From positions 307,177,224 through 307,241,223 of the forward strand of contig CM030361.1 of assembly GCA_017893485.1 (NCBI GenBank): 64,000 nucleotides of DNA, given 5' to 3'. This document shows positions 21,283 through 32,930 of this stretch, in pieces (within the stretch, counting starts at the first letter, position 1; every line of letters starts with the position of its first letter). Under the pieces are notes generated by a model. That model was not told the DNA's origin. It saw only the letters and a program-made list of their open reading frames with translations, and searched no databases. The stretch comes from Hemerocallis citrina (Eukaryota; Streptophyta; Magnoliopsida; Asparagales; Asphodelaceae). Both the position numbers and the translations under genes were made by a program.

Positions 21283-22630
21283 TATATAAAAAGAGAGAGT
21301 ACAACATAGCAAGAATAAAACCACCTGACAGCAGACCCACATACCAAGCACAGTATAACAACACACACCAAACAAAGACAGAGAACAAGACAGAGAAGCA
21401 AACAAGAACATAAGTAGTGAATAACAGAGAGAGAACATCTAAAGAAAAAAGAAGCAGCTGCCAACATAGAATCGCAAACGTACCATTAGCCAACCGCAGC
21501 AAAACCAGAAACAGTCAAAGCATAGCCAACAAAGCGAGCGTGGCAGTAAAAGTGCACACAAAACAACCATACCATAGACCGAACCCATAAACATAAGCAG
21601 AAAGAAGCTGCGAGCCACCTTCAACAACAGAAGCACCAGCCCAAAAAAACCACCAAAACGAAACTCACCAGTCGGGAGCACACCAAAACGACGACAGAGA
21701 AAAACGTTGCATGTGTTCCTTTTATCGATTATAAACATGTAGATAGTGAAGCACCTAGGGAATTGTCATCATTGTCATGTTATGTTTGCAAAAACGTGTT
21801 ATGAACCTTGATGGATTGTCCGCTTTGGAGAGAGTTAAGCATCTAAAGAGTTGTCGATAGCTATGAAGCACAAACACTTCTATCTGATAGTCATATTGTG
21901 TCAAACATATGTCGAACATTGGTGTTGGAGATACAATTCAAGGACGATATGTAGTTTAGTTGAGTCTTTGGGAGAAAAATAAAAATTAAAAAATCTTCAT
22001 GCCATTGTGTCATGTCGCATTGTGTCTGTGCTTCAAAGGTCGTTCTTAGTCAAATTGGATTGTCATCGTCGGTTAATGGCTCAAACCCATGAACAAAGTA
22101 GAGCACTATCTTGATGGACAAATAGCTAAAACTGCAACGATGATTTTCCCTTTTCATCTTCTTTCCCTTCTTTCGTGTTCTTTAGTTTTATATGTTTATT
22201 TGAGATTGAGTAATCCAAGGTAGTGAAAGGAATACAGTATATGTTCTTATAGGATAATGGCAAGTATGGAAAGTGAATGTGAATGTGTTTACACTAAGTT
22301 AGGGCATGACAAATATGAGAATATTTCATACCATTTTTTGGGTCTTCTTTTATTCCGAATCCTTGTATATTTTGAGTTTTCTAGTATTTTCACCACTTGT
22401 GTATTTTGAGTTGACTTGTACTTTCAGCACTTATATTTGTTGCTGTATTTTGGATGTAATTGTGGATGATTTTTATATATGAGTCGGATGGCACTTCTCA
22501 TGCCACCTCTTGTTTCAAAAAAAATGAGAATATGCTGAAATTATGCTCGATTGCGACTGAAGTATATCGATGTTAAATGAATTACACATGTATCAAACAA
22601 CGCGCATTCTACGGGGAATCAGAATTGCAG
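21283..22630. other. No recognised feature
   Basis: Low-information sequence with no supported coding frame or repeat apart from AG-rich patches at its left edge. The ORFs there are extensions of the microsatellite frames. Confidence 0.4.
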
Positions 22631-23041
22631 GTCGTTTGGGGGCTTTATATTGGATCTTGCCAACTCTGTACTTCAACTTGATAAGGTCCCTGCACATTCA
22701 TCTTTCTATTTATTTTTAACTTTTTCGGGTTATTAGAATATCCTCAATCTTATCGTATCTCCCAGGGACGACTCTTAATGGAAATGAATTATATGTTTGT
22801 ATATGGATCTGCATCTTTGAAGTTACTCTGGAGGTTTGGGCTTTTGAATTTTCTTTCACCTCGTCAGGTATGGTGTGTTTTTTTCCCTGTTTTACGTGTC
22901 ACTTTTGTTTAAGGTTTTTCTTGTATCCAACTGTATTCTTTTTCTTAGATTGCTTTATTTGACATCTCCACACAGGCTGCCTACTTCGTTTCTCAGGGTT
23001 TTGGCCGGCGTAATAAGAGAACTAATATGTTACTGGTTTGT
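22631..23041 (+). pseudogene. Three exon-like blocks of an unidentified gene (orphan fragment)
   Basis: The blocks are 22631-22685 (after AATTGCAG, before GTCCCT), 22766-22867 (after TCTCCCAG, before GTATGG) and 22976-23041 (after CTCCACACAG, before GTAAGT). Each is open in one frame, and the phases fit: the first ends on a codon boundary, the second is 34 codons and the third 22. The joined product reads in part SFGGFILDLANSVL, GRLLMEMNYMFVYG and AAYFVSQGFGRRNK. I do not recognise the family. No further exons were found to the right, where a chromovirus LTR starts. It may be a truncated host gene or a captured fragment. Confidence 0.3.
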
Positions 23042-23194
23042 GTAAGTAGTTTGTGTTCGACGTAATATCTTTATAGTTGTACAGTTGATATGGCTTCTCA
23101 CTCTTAAGTGAGAGGCCACATGTTCGATTCCGGAATTAGACGAAATTATTTAGGGTGGTTGGAAAATTCTATCTTCCTAATGTGGACGGCTACG

Positions 23195-23241
23195 GCCAAA
23201 TGTCAAATAATAATAATAATAATTATTATTATGTTATAGTG
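23195..23241. repeat. (AAT)n/(ATT)n inverted microsatellite
   Basis: AATAATAATAATAATTATTATTAT forms a perfect small inverted repeat just before the LTR at 23242. Confidence 0.7.
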
Positions 23242-23602
23242 TGATGTAGATACATGGGCTCGAGCTATTCATGAAGTGAAACAGAGGCCTAGGCGCCAAG
23301 TTAGACAGCCAAGGCACTTCGAGGACTATGCGAGGGTGTGAGGAGCACGTGCTTTTTGAAAGAATTGTACAGAAGGAAGGGAAATGCACTGTAGCGACTG
23401 AATAAAGAGGATTTGGCGGGAAGAGGGTATAAATAGTAGTTGATTGTAATAACAGACTTAAGCAGATATTTTCTTGAATTCCTTAATCTCGAATCTTCTT
23501 CTCTTCCTTAATATCGACTGTGTTCTTCCCCAAATACCTAAAATCCCCAATTTCTTGTATCTTTGATGTGCAAATGAATAAGTAAATTTGAAGGAAGACC
23601 CA
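23242..23602 (+). repeat. 5' LTR of E5
   Basis: Shares its start and the block TGTGCAAATGAATAA with the copy at 35104-35180. The right end is set only approximately by loss of similarity after TTTGAAGGA. Confidence 0.55.
23428..23435 (+). promoter_or_regulatory. TATA box of the E5 LTR
   Basis: TATAAATA in AAGAGGGTATAAATAGTAG, well placed in an LTR of about 360 bp. Confidence 0.5.
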
Positions 23603-23888
23603 AGTACTCCCCACTCTCATGAAGAGCACCTCTGCCACTCCATCACGTAGAGTGCACAAAACACCCCCCATCGCCTCATGAAGGATGTGCTCCATCAATC
23701 GCATAAGCACGAATACCGGAGAAACAACCTCTCGTGTCGGATTCTGTGTTACAAGACTCTCCAACTCGCAGAATCTCCATCAACACCGGATATTGTTCAA
23801 AACCTCTCAATGCACACTCTACATTAGAAGTCTCCGTGGACGAAACCTCCACAAAATTTGCAGACTGTTCAACCCCTACAATCCCAAT

Positions 23889-25352
23889 TCAGTTACCCTC
23901 ATCGACATCACTCCGTATATCGATACCAGTGCTCTCTATCACACAAGAGCGACTTGAAGCTTCATCTGCCAATTTGCAAAGTACCCTCACCGCAGCAACG
24001 TCTTGCCCTCTAGGATCACTTCCATAGCCAGTAGATCCCACTAAATTAATAACCTCCCCTCCACAACTGAAAGAACTCGGTTGCACCTCACACAACCTAC
24101 TACTCGATTCCTGCTGAGAGTCAACTACAAGAGAAACACCCCTCACGTCTCTAAGAAAATACAGCGTTCCCTCGCGCTTCCCTTTTGCAATCATCCTTGA
24201 ACCTGCAGCTATGCACCACTCCCCAGTACCAACTGTAGTTCTTTGTCTAGCCTTCCAATCGAGATAAGATTTTTCTTCAAGTTTGTAACATGACTTGTCT
24301 TCCGCAAGAAAACACTTTGATCATGGCTTTCACGCGAATAGTACCAACCCCACGTACAGGACACCGGTGACCGTTCCCTACGATCACATCTCCAAAAGAA
24401 CCCTCCTCGTAGTCATCAAACACCTCTCTCCTCGGAGTGCAATGAAAAGAAGCTCCCAAATCAACACACCAATCTTGAGTGCCCAACTCCTCCTGAGCTG
24501 ATAAGCAAGATCATCAACAAGCCCCACTTTAGCTTCCTTTGAGGTCTCTCTCTTCGGTTTCTCCTGCTTCTTATTCATATAAGCCTTGCAACCGCGTATT
24601 ATGTGATCCTTCTTGTGACAATACCAGCACTCAGGCCCATGTCCCCCATCGCTGTCATCAGACCCACTCTCAGATGAACTACTCTGATCCTTTCTTTTTC
24701 GACTACTTTTAGATCTTCCACGTCTCTTCTCAACGCACATTGCGGAATGTCTAGAAGATGATGATGGATATCTCCCGTTTCTCACCCTTCTCACCTCTGC
24801 GTTCAGAATGTTACTCACCATATCCTGTAGAGTCGTCGAATATGTTATAGTGCCTGTAATAGTCTGTTCCACCGTACCATAACTATCAGGTAAAGTAGAT
24901 AGAAGTAACAATGACTGACCCCTCTCTAAAAACTTCAAACCTGAAGCTTCCATATGGTTGTAAACCATACAATAGTTGTTCATATGCTCTACTACTGAAC
25001 CCCCTTCCCTTAACTACATATTAACCAATTTCTTCAGATGAAGAATTTGATTAGATGCCGACAGTTTCTTATACATATCCGTGAGAATATCTATAGCCTC
25101 CTTTGTGTTCTTTGCCTTTGAGATATGAAATAATGTCTTCCTACTCAGCCCCAATTGAATCTACCCCATTGCCTTCTAATCCAAATGATTCCACTCCGCC
25201 AAGACTTTCACATCCTTGTCTGTACCTACCGGTTGTTCATCAAAAAATGGACCATCAACATCTTTCTGACGAAGATACGCTATCATCTGAATCTTCCACA
25301 TCGCGAAGTCACTCCCATCGAATCTCTCGATCATCAACTTGTTATTGGACAT
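23889..25352 (-). pseudogene. Copia gag-protease fragment (degenerate)
   Basis: ATG at 25352 starts a Copia Gag N-terminus (IERFDGSDFAMWKIQM). Stops and a frame break interrupt it near 25176 and 25020. The frame 24983-24384 carries the rest of Gag with the zinc knuckle CWYCHKKDHIIRGC. The next frame, 24486-24277, holds a protease motif with DLGAS in place of the usual DSGAS/DTGAS. 24194-23889 has the GTLYFL pre-integrase motif and then loses similarity. Several frame changes make it non-functional. Confidence 0.75.
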
Positions 25353-25365
25353 CTCGAACCTAGTT

Positions 25366-25377
25366 GCTCTGATACCA
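25366..25377 (-). other. Primer binding site of the Copia fragment
   Basis: TGGTATCAGAGC on the minus strand, complementary to the 3' end of initiator tRNA-Met, two bases from the LTR edge. Confidence 0.85.
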
Positions 25378-25379
25378 CT

Positions 25380-25805
25380 TGTTGAAGAATCTACCACAAC
25401 TCGTAGTGCTAATAGCGGAAACACACCACAAGAAAAAGAAACTCTCAAGACTTAGATGAACTAAGAACAAGCCACCACAATATATGCAAGATCTTACAAG
25501 AACACAATCAATATGCAGATATAACCAATACTTCTTATTCCCCAAGAAATACAAAGATTACAAAAGAGATTACAACTCTCAATCTCTCTCTCTCACCTTT
25601 GAAACACTCGGCACAATCCCCTTTTGAAGTTAAACAATGATAACGGCTCACCAAATCTCTCTATTCAGATCATACAATAGACCTGGCTGTTCGACTTCAC
25701 GGTCGACCGTTTCCTCCTCTGTTGGACCTGTACAATCGAAGAACTCTCAGCAGATTTGGTTGGTCGATCGCAACTCTCCAGACTACACTTATTCTACTTA
25801 CTATT
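25380..25805 (-). repeat. Copia 5' LTR, left segment
   Basis: Starts TGTTGAAGAATC next to the primer binding site and stops at the E3 target duplication CTATT (25801-25805). It continues at 33557. Confidence 0.75.
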
Positions 25806-26439
25806 TGTTACCACTGAATCTGGTGTGGGGGTAAACAGATAGAATTTGTGGGTTCGTGGAAAAATCTGAATAGCAAATCCAAGCCTGTTCGTTAGAATTG
25901 GGCTGCAGACTCCCGCCGTTCACCTGCAAGGAAGTGCAATACACCGGGGTTGATCCCGGCGACGCACCCTCCGACGCTCTTGTCAGTAACCAGTGATATG
26001 ATTAAGAAAGAGCTTTAATTGGAAAAAGAGTGATTACCTTGTAACAGTGGTAGGTCCGAGGTATTTATAGTCGCCATGGGGATTTAATTAGGGATCTGAT
26101 TTAGGGATTTGATTTCCTGTGATCCCGTTAGGAGTAAAATCCTCATGATCAGTTTAGGAAACTGATCCCTAATTCCCGGTGAGAGGATAACTGTGGATCA
26201 GGCCCATTGATTTAGTCAAATCAGAGACCCTGATTTCCTCTTGCTGGTCTGGGTTTGTCTCGGGTCGGAACCCGTACCCAGTTAGAGTGGATCCGTTCGC
26301 GGGTTATTGGATCTGTGAAGGGGAGATCCAGTACCCGCTTCAGACCCGTTGGTGGGTGAAATTACCGCTTTACCCCTGAGCTTTAAGATTCGTCTCCGAT
26401 GTGAAAGGTCCCGATTTAATCCTATTTTTAGCCATATCA
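25806..26439 (-). repeat. 3' LTR of E3 (634 bp)
   Basis: Plus strand TGTTACCACTGAATC ... AGCCATATCA. It carries a 13-bp duplication relative to the other LTR near 26097-26112. Confidence 0.9.
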
Positions 26440-26459
26440 CGAGCCTCCCACTCCTAGAG
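26440..26459 (-). other. Polypurine tract of E3
   Basis: The minus strand reads CTAGGAGTGGGAGGCTCG immediately before the LTR start TGATATGG. Confidence 0.6.
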
Positions 26460-29202
26460 ACTGAGTTTTTCAGTCTTTGAGGGGTAGTTTTACTGTTCTA
26501 ATGGCGTACGGGATTTTATCGGTGTTCTTAAGGGAGTTTTGGATCTTGCTTGGGGTGTAACAGTGTTATTCTGGGCTTGTAAATTGCCCAAAAATATTCT
26601 CAGAATTTTCTGGATTTTTGGTGATTTTTCCAGATTTTTCTGGATTTTTTCTCATTTTTTTGAATTTTTTATTCATTTTCCGAATTAAATAATTAATTAT
26701 CGAAAATATTAATTAATTATTCTAATTTAATAATTATTTTTCCAGAATTTTAAAATAATTTTTCTGAATTAATAATTATTTTTAGAATTTTTAATTAATT
26801 TTTTTCGATTTTTTAAATATTTTTTCGGAATTTTTAAATAATTAATACAATTAAATAAATAAATAAATTAATGAAATATTACCTGACACGTGGTGCGATC
26901 TGTGCCGTCGGATTCCGGCACGAATCTCGAGGAGGCGCGTTTCCCAAAAAATCGTTATCTTGTCGTTTAGCGCAGTGGCGCGATCTGGACCGTCCATCAC
27001 CAGAAGCGCGAATTTCTGGAAGATCCAACGGTCGTAGTCGCTCGGCGGCTTTTTTCTCCGTTTTTGGAGCTCGGATGGGGACTTGCTCGGCAGTCCGACC
27101 GGGAGGCAATTTTTTTTTTTCCTCTTCGCTTCCGCTGCTTCTTCTCCTCTGTTTCTTTTTTCTCCTTTCTCGAGTCGTCGACTTCTTCGTTCGACCTCAC
27201 TCCTCCGGCGTCGCCTTCGTAGGAGGCGAAGCTCGACGGAGGCGGCAGAGGCGGAGCTTGGCGAGGGGAGGAGTTTGGTCGAGGAACTCTGGCAACGAAG
27301 GAGTTCGTCATTGGAGCTCGACGGAGATTCGATTGCGATCGGCGAGGAGCTCACGAGTTTGGCGAGCGAGGCGAGGAGCTCTTCGAACTGGAGATGGGGT
27401 CGAGCTCTTCGGAGGACTACTCGAGCTCGGTAATGGCGTGAGCTGGCCTTGGCGGGAGACGAACATGGAGTTTGGCAGCGAAGGGGAAGTCGGAGCTCGG
27501 AGTTCGACTGAAGTGGGTTTTGAGCTCGATGATGGAGAGCTTGATGCTTGTGGAATGGGAAACTCGTCAGCGCCATGGTGATGGGTTCAGCTCGGCGACT
27601 CAGGGAGCTCGGCGAGAGTGAGAGCTCGAAGGTGGTCGTCGGAGGTGGAGCTCGGCAGCGGAGCTCGGAGCTTCAAGCTTCGGAATATTCAAGAGCTCGA
27701 TGCTTCGGAGCTTTGAGAGCTCGGCATTGGAGCTCCGAGGTGGAGGTGGTCGGCAATGGCTGAGCTTCGTTCGTTGACTTCGGCGGAGGGGAGCTCGACG
27801 CTCCGAGGTTGAAGATGAGTGTTGGGATTTGGGAGCTCGACGACGGAGGGAGCTCGGCGAGAGGAGTGGAGCTAGAAGGTGGTCGTCGGTGGAGCTCGTC
27901 AGCAGAAGAATTGGGTTCGGAGCTTCGGAGCTTTGCGAGCTCGGTGACGGAGAGGATGGAGTTCGTCGGAGCTGTGGAGATGGGCTTGAGCTCGGGATAG
28001 GGAGCTCGGCGACGAATGAGGTGATGGAGGTCAGCGAGGCCATGGCGGAGCTTGGAGAGCTCAGAGCTTGAAGAAGAAGTTTTTCTTCGGTTTTGGCGGG
28101 AGCGTGGAGAAGAAGAGGAAGGGAAGGGGTTCGGGTTTGGATCCCCTTAACGGGTCCGAACCCGGCCCTTGTGCCCCCCCCCCTTTTTTTGGCTCCTTGT
28201 TCGGCGAATCCGAGCACGGATTTTGAGGCAAATTTTTGGCCATTTTGCAGCTCGGTGGGGCAGTAGCTTGAATGGTAGATCCGAGCTACGTGGCTCGATC
28301 TGGACGGTTGAATGGTGGCACGAATTTCGAGTCGGGCTCAGTTCCCAAGAAAACAATATCTTGTCGTTTAGCGACGCTGGCAAGATCTGGGCTGTCCGAT
28401 CGAGATCTTACATGAATGTTTAGGGGAAAGTGATTTTTCTCCGTTTTGGGGCTCGGATGGGCACTTGCTCGGTTAGCCGACCGGAGGGAAGAGCTGGGAT
28501 TCGATTTTGACAGTTGCTCGGGTTCGATTCGGATTTTTCCCTCGCGCGAGTGGCTCGGCTCGGATTTCCGAGCTATTCGGCGCAGCTGTATTGAGATCCA
28601 CTTTTCTGGTGCTACGGAGGTCCGATCGGGGTGTGCGACCACTCGTTTCGAAGCTAATTCGAAGATCTACATCTTCTCTTTAGGAGTGGGATGAAGATTC
28701 ACCCTCCTTCATGGTCAAAATAGCCCCGCAACATTCTTGTCTTCATGAAGTTGATAGGTGCTTTGGTCTTGGGGATTTTGGAAGAGGAGCTCCACTCCTG
28801 GGGGCGGAGAAGATGTGCTAGGAAGACCCTTGTAAGATGTGCTAGGAAGACCCTTGTGCTAGGAAGACCCTTGTAAGATGTGCTAGGAAGACCCTAGGGG
28901 CGAAGAAGGGGCGCGAGCGGCTCGGATCGCTAGTCGCTCGGCTCGGAATACCGAGCGACGTGGAGCGATCTGAGCCGTCAGATCTCAGCGCGGATCTCGA
29001 GGCGGGCACAGTTTCCAAGAAAACACTATCTTGTCGTGTAGTGGTGCTGGCATGATCTGAGCCGTCTGATCAAAATCTTACGCGAATGTTGAGGGAAAAG
29101 TGATTTTTCTCCGTTTTGGGACTCGGATGGGCACTTGCTCGGTTAGCCGACCGGGCTCTGTGATGTTGGGGTCGGATCGGCACTTGCTCGGCATCCGAGC
29201 GG
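26460..29202. other. Noncoding interior of E3: AT-rich part, then GAGCTCGG-rich GC part
   Basis: 26560-26880 is strongly AT-rich (AATAATTATTTTTC-type runs). 27050-29200 is GC-rich, with GAGCTCGG or GGAGCTCGG recurring dozens of times. CGATCTGGACCGTC / ATCTTGTCGTTTAGC blocks are repeated near 26960, 28290, 28345 and 29030. Overlapping long ORFs exist on both strands but have the composition of the repeat and no domain. Confidence 0.6.
28807..28885. repeat. Short tandem GTGCTAGGAAGACCCTTGTAA repeat
   Basis: GATGTGCTAGGAAGACCC occurs three times and GTGCTAGGAAGACCC once more within about 80 bp. Confidence 0.8.
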
Positions 29203-30330
29203 AGAGAAGAGCTCGGATCTGGAAGAGAGCTATTTGTGAGACAAGTGTGAGGAGGAACTCTAGGAGAGAGTTGTGCTCCAAACTTGTCGAGGAGAGGTCC
29301 GTCTTGGAGGCGAGCGGAGTGAAGAGCTCGGATCTGGAAGAGAGCTATTTGTGAGACAAGTGTAAGGAGGAACTCTAGGAGAGAGTTGTGCTCCAAACTT
29401 GTCGAGGAGAGGTCCGTCTTGGAGGCGAGCGGAGTGAAGAGCTCGGATCTGGAAGAGAGCCATTTGTGAGATGAGTTTGAGGTGCAACTCTAGGAGAGAG
29501 TTGTGAGCTCCGAACTCGTTGAGAAGAGGTCCGCTTCGGAGGCGAGCAGAGTGAAGAGCTCGGCTCTGGAAGAGAGCCATTTGGGAGACGAGTTTGAGGA
29601 GCAACTTTAGGAGAGAATTGTGAGCTCCAAACTCGTTGAGAGGAGGTCCGCTTGGGAGATGAGCGGAGCGAAGAGCTCGGCTCTGGAAGAGAGTCATTTG
29701 TGAGATGAGTTTGAGGAGCAACTCTAGGAGAGAGTTGTGAGCTCCGAACACGTTGAGAAGAGGTCCGCTTCGGAGGCGAGCGGAGTGAAGATCTCGGCTC
29801 TGGAAGAGAGCCATTTGTGAGATGAGTTTGAGGAGCAACTCTAGGAGAGAGTTGTGAGCTCCGAACTCGTTGAGAAGAGGTCCGCTTCAGGGGCGAGCGG
29901 AGTGAAGAGCTCGGATCTGGAAAAGAGCTATTTGTGAGACAAGTGTGAGGAGGAACTCTAGGAGAGAGTTGTGCTCCAAACTTGTCGAGGAGAGGTCCGT
30001 CTTGGAGGCGAGCGGAGTGAAGAGTTCGGCTCTGGAAGAGAGCCATTTGTGAGATGAGTTTGAGGAGCAACTCTAGGAGAGAGTTGTGAGCTCCGAACTT
30101 GTTAAGAAGAGGTCCGCTTCGGAGGCGAGCGGAGTGAAGAGCTCGGCTCTGGAGGAGAGCCATTTGTGAGATGAGTTTGAGGAGCAACTCTAGGAGAGAG
30201 TTGTGAGCTCCGAACTCGTTGAGAAGAGGTCCGCTTCGGGGGCGAGCGGAGTGAAGAGCTCGGCTCTGGAAGAGAGCTATTTGTGAGACGAGTGTGAGGA
30301 GCAACTCTAGGGGAGAGCTTTAGCTCTGAA
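29203..30330. repeat. Tandem array of ten 115/117-bp units in E3
   Basis: TCTGGAAGAGAGC-type blocks start at 29218, 29333, 29448, 29565, 29682, 29799, 29916, 30031, 30148 and 30265, so the period alternates between 115 and 117 bp. Units contain GGAGAGAGTTGTG, AGAGGTCCG and GGCGAGCGGAGTGAAGA. The 115-bp units with CAAACTTGTCGAGGAG and the 117-bp units with CGAACTCGTTGAGAAG form two subtypes. Confidence 0.92.
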
Positions 30331-30351
30331 CTCGCTGCTTATGTGAGAGAA

Positions 30352-30800
30352 TCAACGGTTGTGGGAGCAATTCCGAATGGCGAACCACTTCTAACTCGCT
30401 GAAGAGCAAGTTATTTGAAGAGGAATCGAGCCAAGTGTTGGACTCCGAACCATCGGTGGAGGTATTCAACGGTTGTGGGAGCAATTCTGAATGGCGAACC
30501 ACTTCTAACCCGCTGAAGAGCAGGTTATTTGAAGAGGAATCGAGCCAAGTGTTGGACTCCGAACCATCGGTAAAGGTATTCAACGGTTGTGGGAGCAATT
30601 CCGAATGGCGAACCACTTCTAACCCGCTGAAGAGCAGGTTATTTGAAGAGGAATCGAGCCAAGTGTTGGACTCCGAACCATCGGTAGAGGTGTTCAACGG
30701 TTGTGGGAGCAATTCCGAATGGCGAACCACTTCTAACCCGCTGAAGAGCAGGTTATTTGAAGAGGAATCGAGCCAAGTGTTGGACTCCGAACTCGTTGTT
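30352..30800. repeat. Tandem array of four 114-bp units in E3
   Basis: CAACGGTTGTGGGAGCAATT starts at 30353, 30467, 30581 and 30695. The period is a multiple of three, which leaves open frames on both strands; these are not regarded as genes. Confidence 0.92.
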
Positions 30801-31078
30801 TAAGGTTAGTAAGTTGCGGGAGCAGCCATGTAAAAGAAGCTGGACTCCGAACCCACCATTTAAGAGAGAAGCAAGAGCAATAATTTTCAATGAAAAGATG
30901 TAAAGTTTGAAATAAACTAAGTGGCCGCTTCAATTACATGCTATCGGCCGGGTTACAAGCATCGGCCTTATTGAAAATCAGGATCCTACTTCTACAATAA
31001 GGTGAAGACCTCTTGGGAGGAGCTGGGAGATTCTAAGTCTCAAAGCTCGGCGGGCCCTTCGGTTCGTTTGTTGGCTCC

Positions 31079-32877
31079 TCAGGGGGGAAGCTTGGCCCCC
31101 TCTTTTTGGACGAACTTGGTCAGGTGCCCCCGCTGTATGAGTTCTTCGATCTCCTCCTTCAGAGCCCGACAATCTTCCGTGTCGTGGCCGTGGTCCCTGT
31201 GAAAGCGGTACCACTTATCCTTGTTCCTCTTCTTGCCAGGTGTATTCATTCTCGGGGGAGCGCGGAGGAGCCCTTCCTTGTCCACCTCCATAAGAACTTC
31301 TGATATATTGGCAATGAAGGGGGTGAACTTCTCAAACTGAGGAGTCGGGCGACGCTGTCCATTGCCGTCCTTCTGGGATTTTTGGGAGCCCTCTTCGCTT
31401 GTGTTCTTCCGTTTGTTCCCGGAAGATGTCTCCTCAAAGCCCGGGAGATTCTCGGCTTCTTCGGCCCGAATGTACTTCTCGCTCCTAAGAAGGAGGTCGG
31501 CGAAATTATGTGGGGGCTTCTTGGCAAGGGAGGAGCGAAGGCTAGAGTTGAGGACGTTCGATTGGAAGGCGGCCGCTGCAACAGGCTGGTCAAGGGAAGC
31601 AATGGATCTCACTTCTGCAGTGAACCTCCTCACATAGTCTCTCAACTTCTCTCCCTTCTCCTGGCGGAGCTGGATTAACGAGATGTTAGTCTTCTCCGTG
31701 CGTCTGCTACTCACAAAATGAGTGATGAAGAGGCTCTCGAATTGCTCGAAGGAGAATATGGAAGACGGGGCGAGGCGGGAGTACCACTCCCGAGCCGAAC
31801 CCTTAAGAGTGGCGGGGAAGGTTTTGCACAGCAAAGCATCAGAAGCTTGGTGGATTAGCATGAGGGTCTTAAAGCTTTTGATGTGGTCCACGGGGTCCGA
31901 CTCCCCCGAGTAAGTTTCGAACTTCAGGGGTTCGAAACCTCTTGGGATAGGAGCTTCCATGATGGTCCGGGAGAAGGGAGGTCTGCTCGGGCGGATGGTC
32001 CTTCCTCTTAACTCCTCATTCTTGTCTATTCGGCCGATGCGCCTCTCCATCTCGTGGAGACGGCGGTAGAGAGCATCGTCCCTTCGACGATAGTCAAACG
32101 AGCCTCTGGACTCGTCTTCATAGGAAGGGGAGCGACGACGGTAGCTCTGGGAGCGGCGAGGGCTACGCATGCACTGTTGGTTGCTAGGAGCCGGAGGAGG
32201 AGTTATGGACCGATGGTGAGGACTTTGGACCCGTGGAGGGGTAGGAGCCCTCTGAGCATTGTTATTGTTGGGTCGGAGGTTGAGGGCTTGCAACACCGTT
32301 GCTTGGAATTGTAGGAACTCAGCACGAGTGATAGGCGCCTCATCATTCCTCGGGTGACGTCGACCAGCGGGGGAACGCGGTCCCCTCCTATGACGCTCGG
32401 GGGATTCCCTCTGACCCCTTCGGTCCGGGACCTCCTGGTGTCTCGGTGGTGAGGAGATCGCTCACCTGGATGTTGTTGGAGGGAGGCTCCCTCTCGGGCC
32501 CGCTTATCATCCAGGCGGTGGCGAAGATCCTCATCCTTTTGCCGATTTAGAACGGTATTACGGAGGTCGGAAGCTCGAGGATGGTGGGAAGCCATAGAAT
32601 CTGAGGAGGCATTATGGATGGACACGTGGTCCAGGTGGAGGGGTTGTTTCGGCGGGTCGGGCCGAGAGACCCCTGCGGCGGCATTTGAGGGGCCCGTGGG
32701 ACCATTAGGAGGTTGCTGATTTGGGAGAGGAGGTAGATCCTCGGTTTGAAGCGGAAGTTGTCCCTGTTGATGAGCGGGTTGGAAGGGGACTTCTTGTTGC
32801 TGATCTGGATTGGGCCCACGATTGGATCCCCTTGATCTTACTTTTCTCGGCGGCATGGCAGGAGTAGGTCTTACCAA
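31079..32877 (-). pseudogene. Gag of E3 (Retrotrans_gag domain), one frameshift
   Basis: The N-terminal part (frame from 32877, MPPRKVRSRGSNRG at its start) is proline, glutamine and arginine rich. A single frame change between about 32310 and 32460 leads to the long frame ending at 31079. The second frame carries the capsid domain (AREWYSRLAPSSIFSFEQF ... FITHFVSS ... LRDYVRRF) and a C-terminal zinc-binding-like motif (WYRFHRDHGHDTEDC) followed by EEIEELIQRGHLTKFV, typical of Tat-like Gag. Gag packages the RNA and forms the virus-like particle. The capsid part of about 400 codons is uninterrupted, in keeping with the young LTRs. Confidence 0.85.
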
Positions 32878-32908
32878 CGGGAAGAGGAGGAGCTGCTATT
32901 CGTCTGAT

Positions 32909-32930
32909 CTTTCCACAGATGGTGTCAATC
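32909..32930 (-). other. Primer binding site of E3 (altered)
   Basis: The minus strand reads GATTGACACCATCTGTGGAA next to the LTR. Against E1 the core GGCGCCGTC has become GACACCATC. Confidence 0.6.

Noticed and set aside
23685..24027. Plus-strand frames of about 90 codons
   Set aside because: Antisense shadows of the Copia gag/protease fragment on the minus strand.
26851..28217. Several 180-240 codon frames on both strands
   Set aside because: They overlap each other in GC-rich GAGCTCGG sequence inside E3, are low in complexity and show no domain.
29260..30304. Long minus-strand frames of 192 and 309 codons
   Set aside because: They run through the 115/117-bp array, and their protein is the repeat unit read over and over (SSLRSPP...). 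Frame openness follows from the 117-bp period being a multiple of three.
30320..30803. Overlapping frames of 136 (minus) and 122 (plus) codons
   Set aside because: Both are products of the 114-bp tandem unit, open on both strands because 114 is divisible by three.
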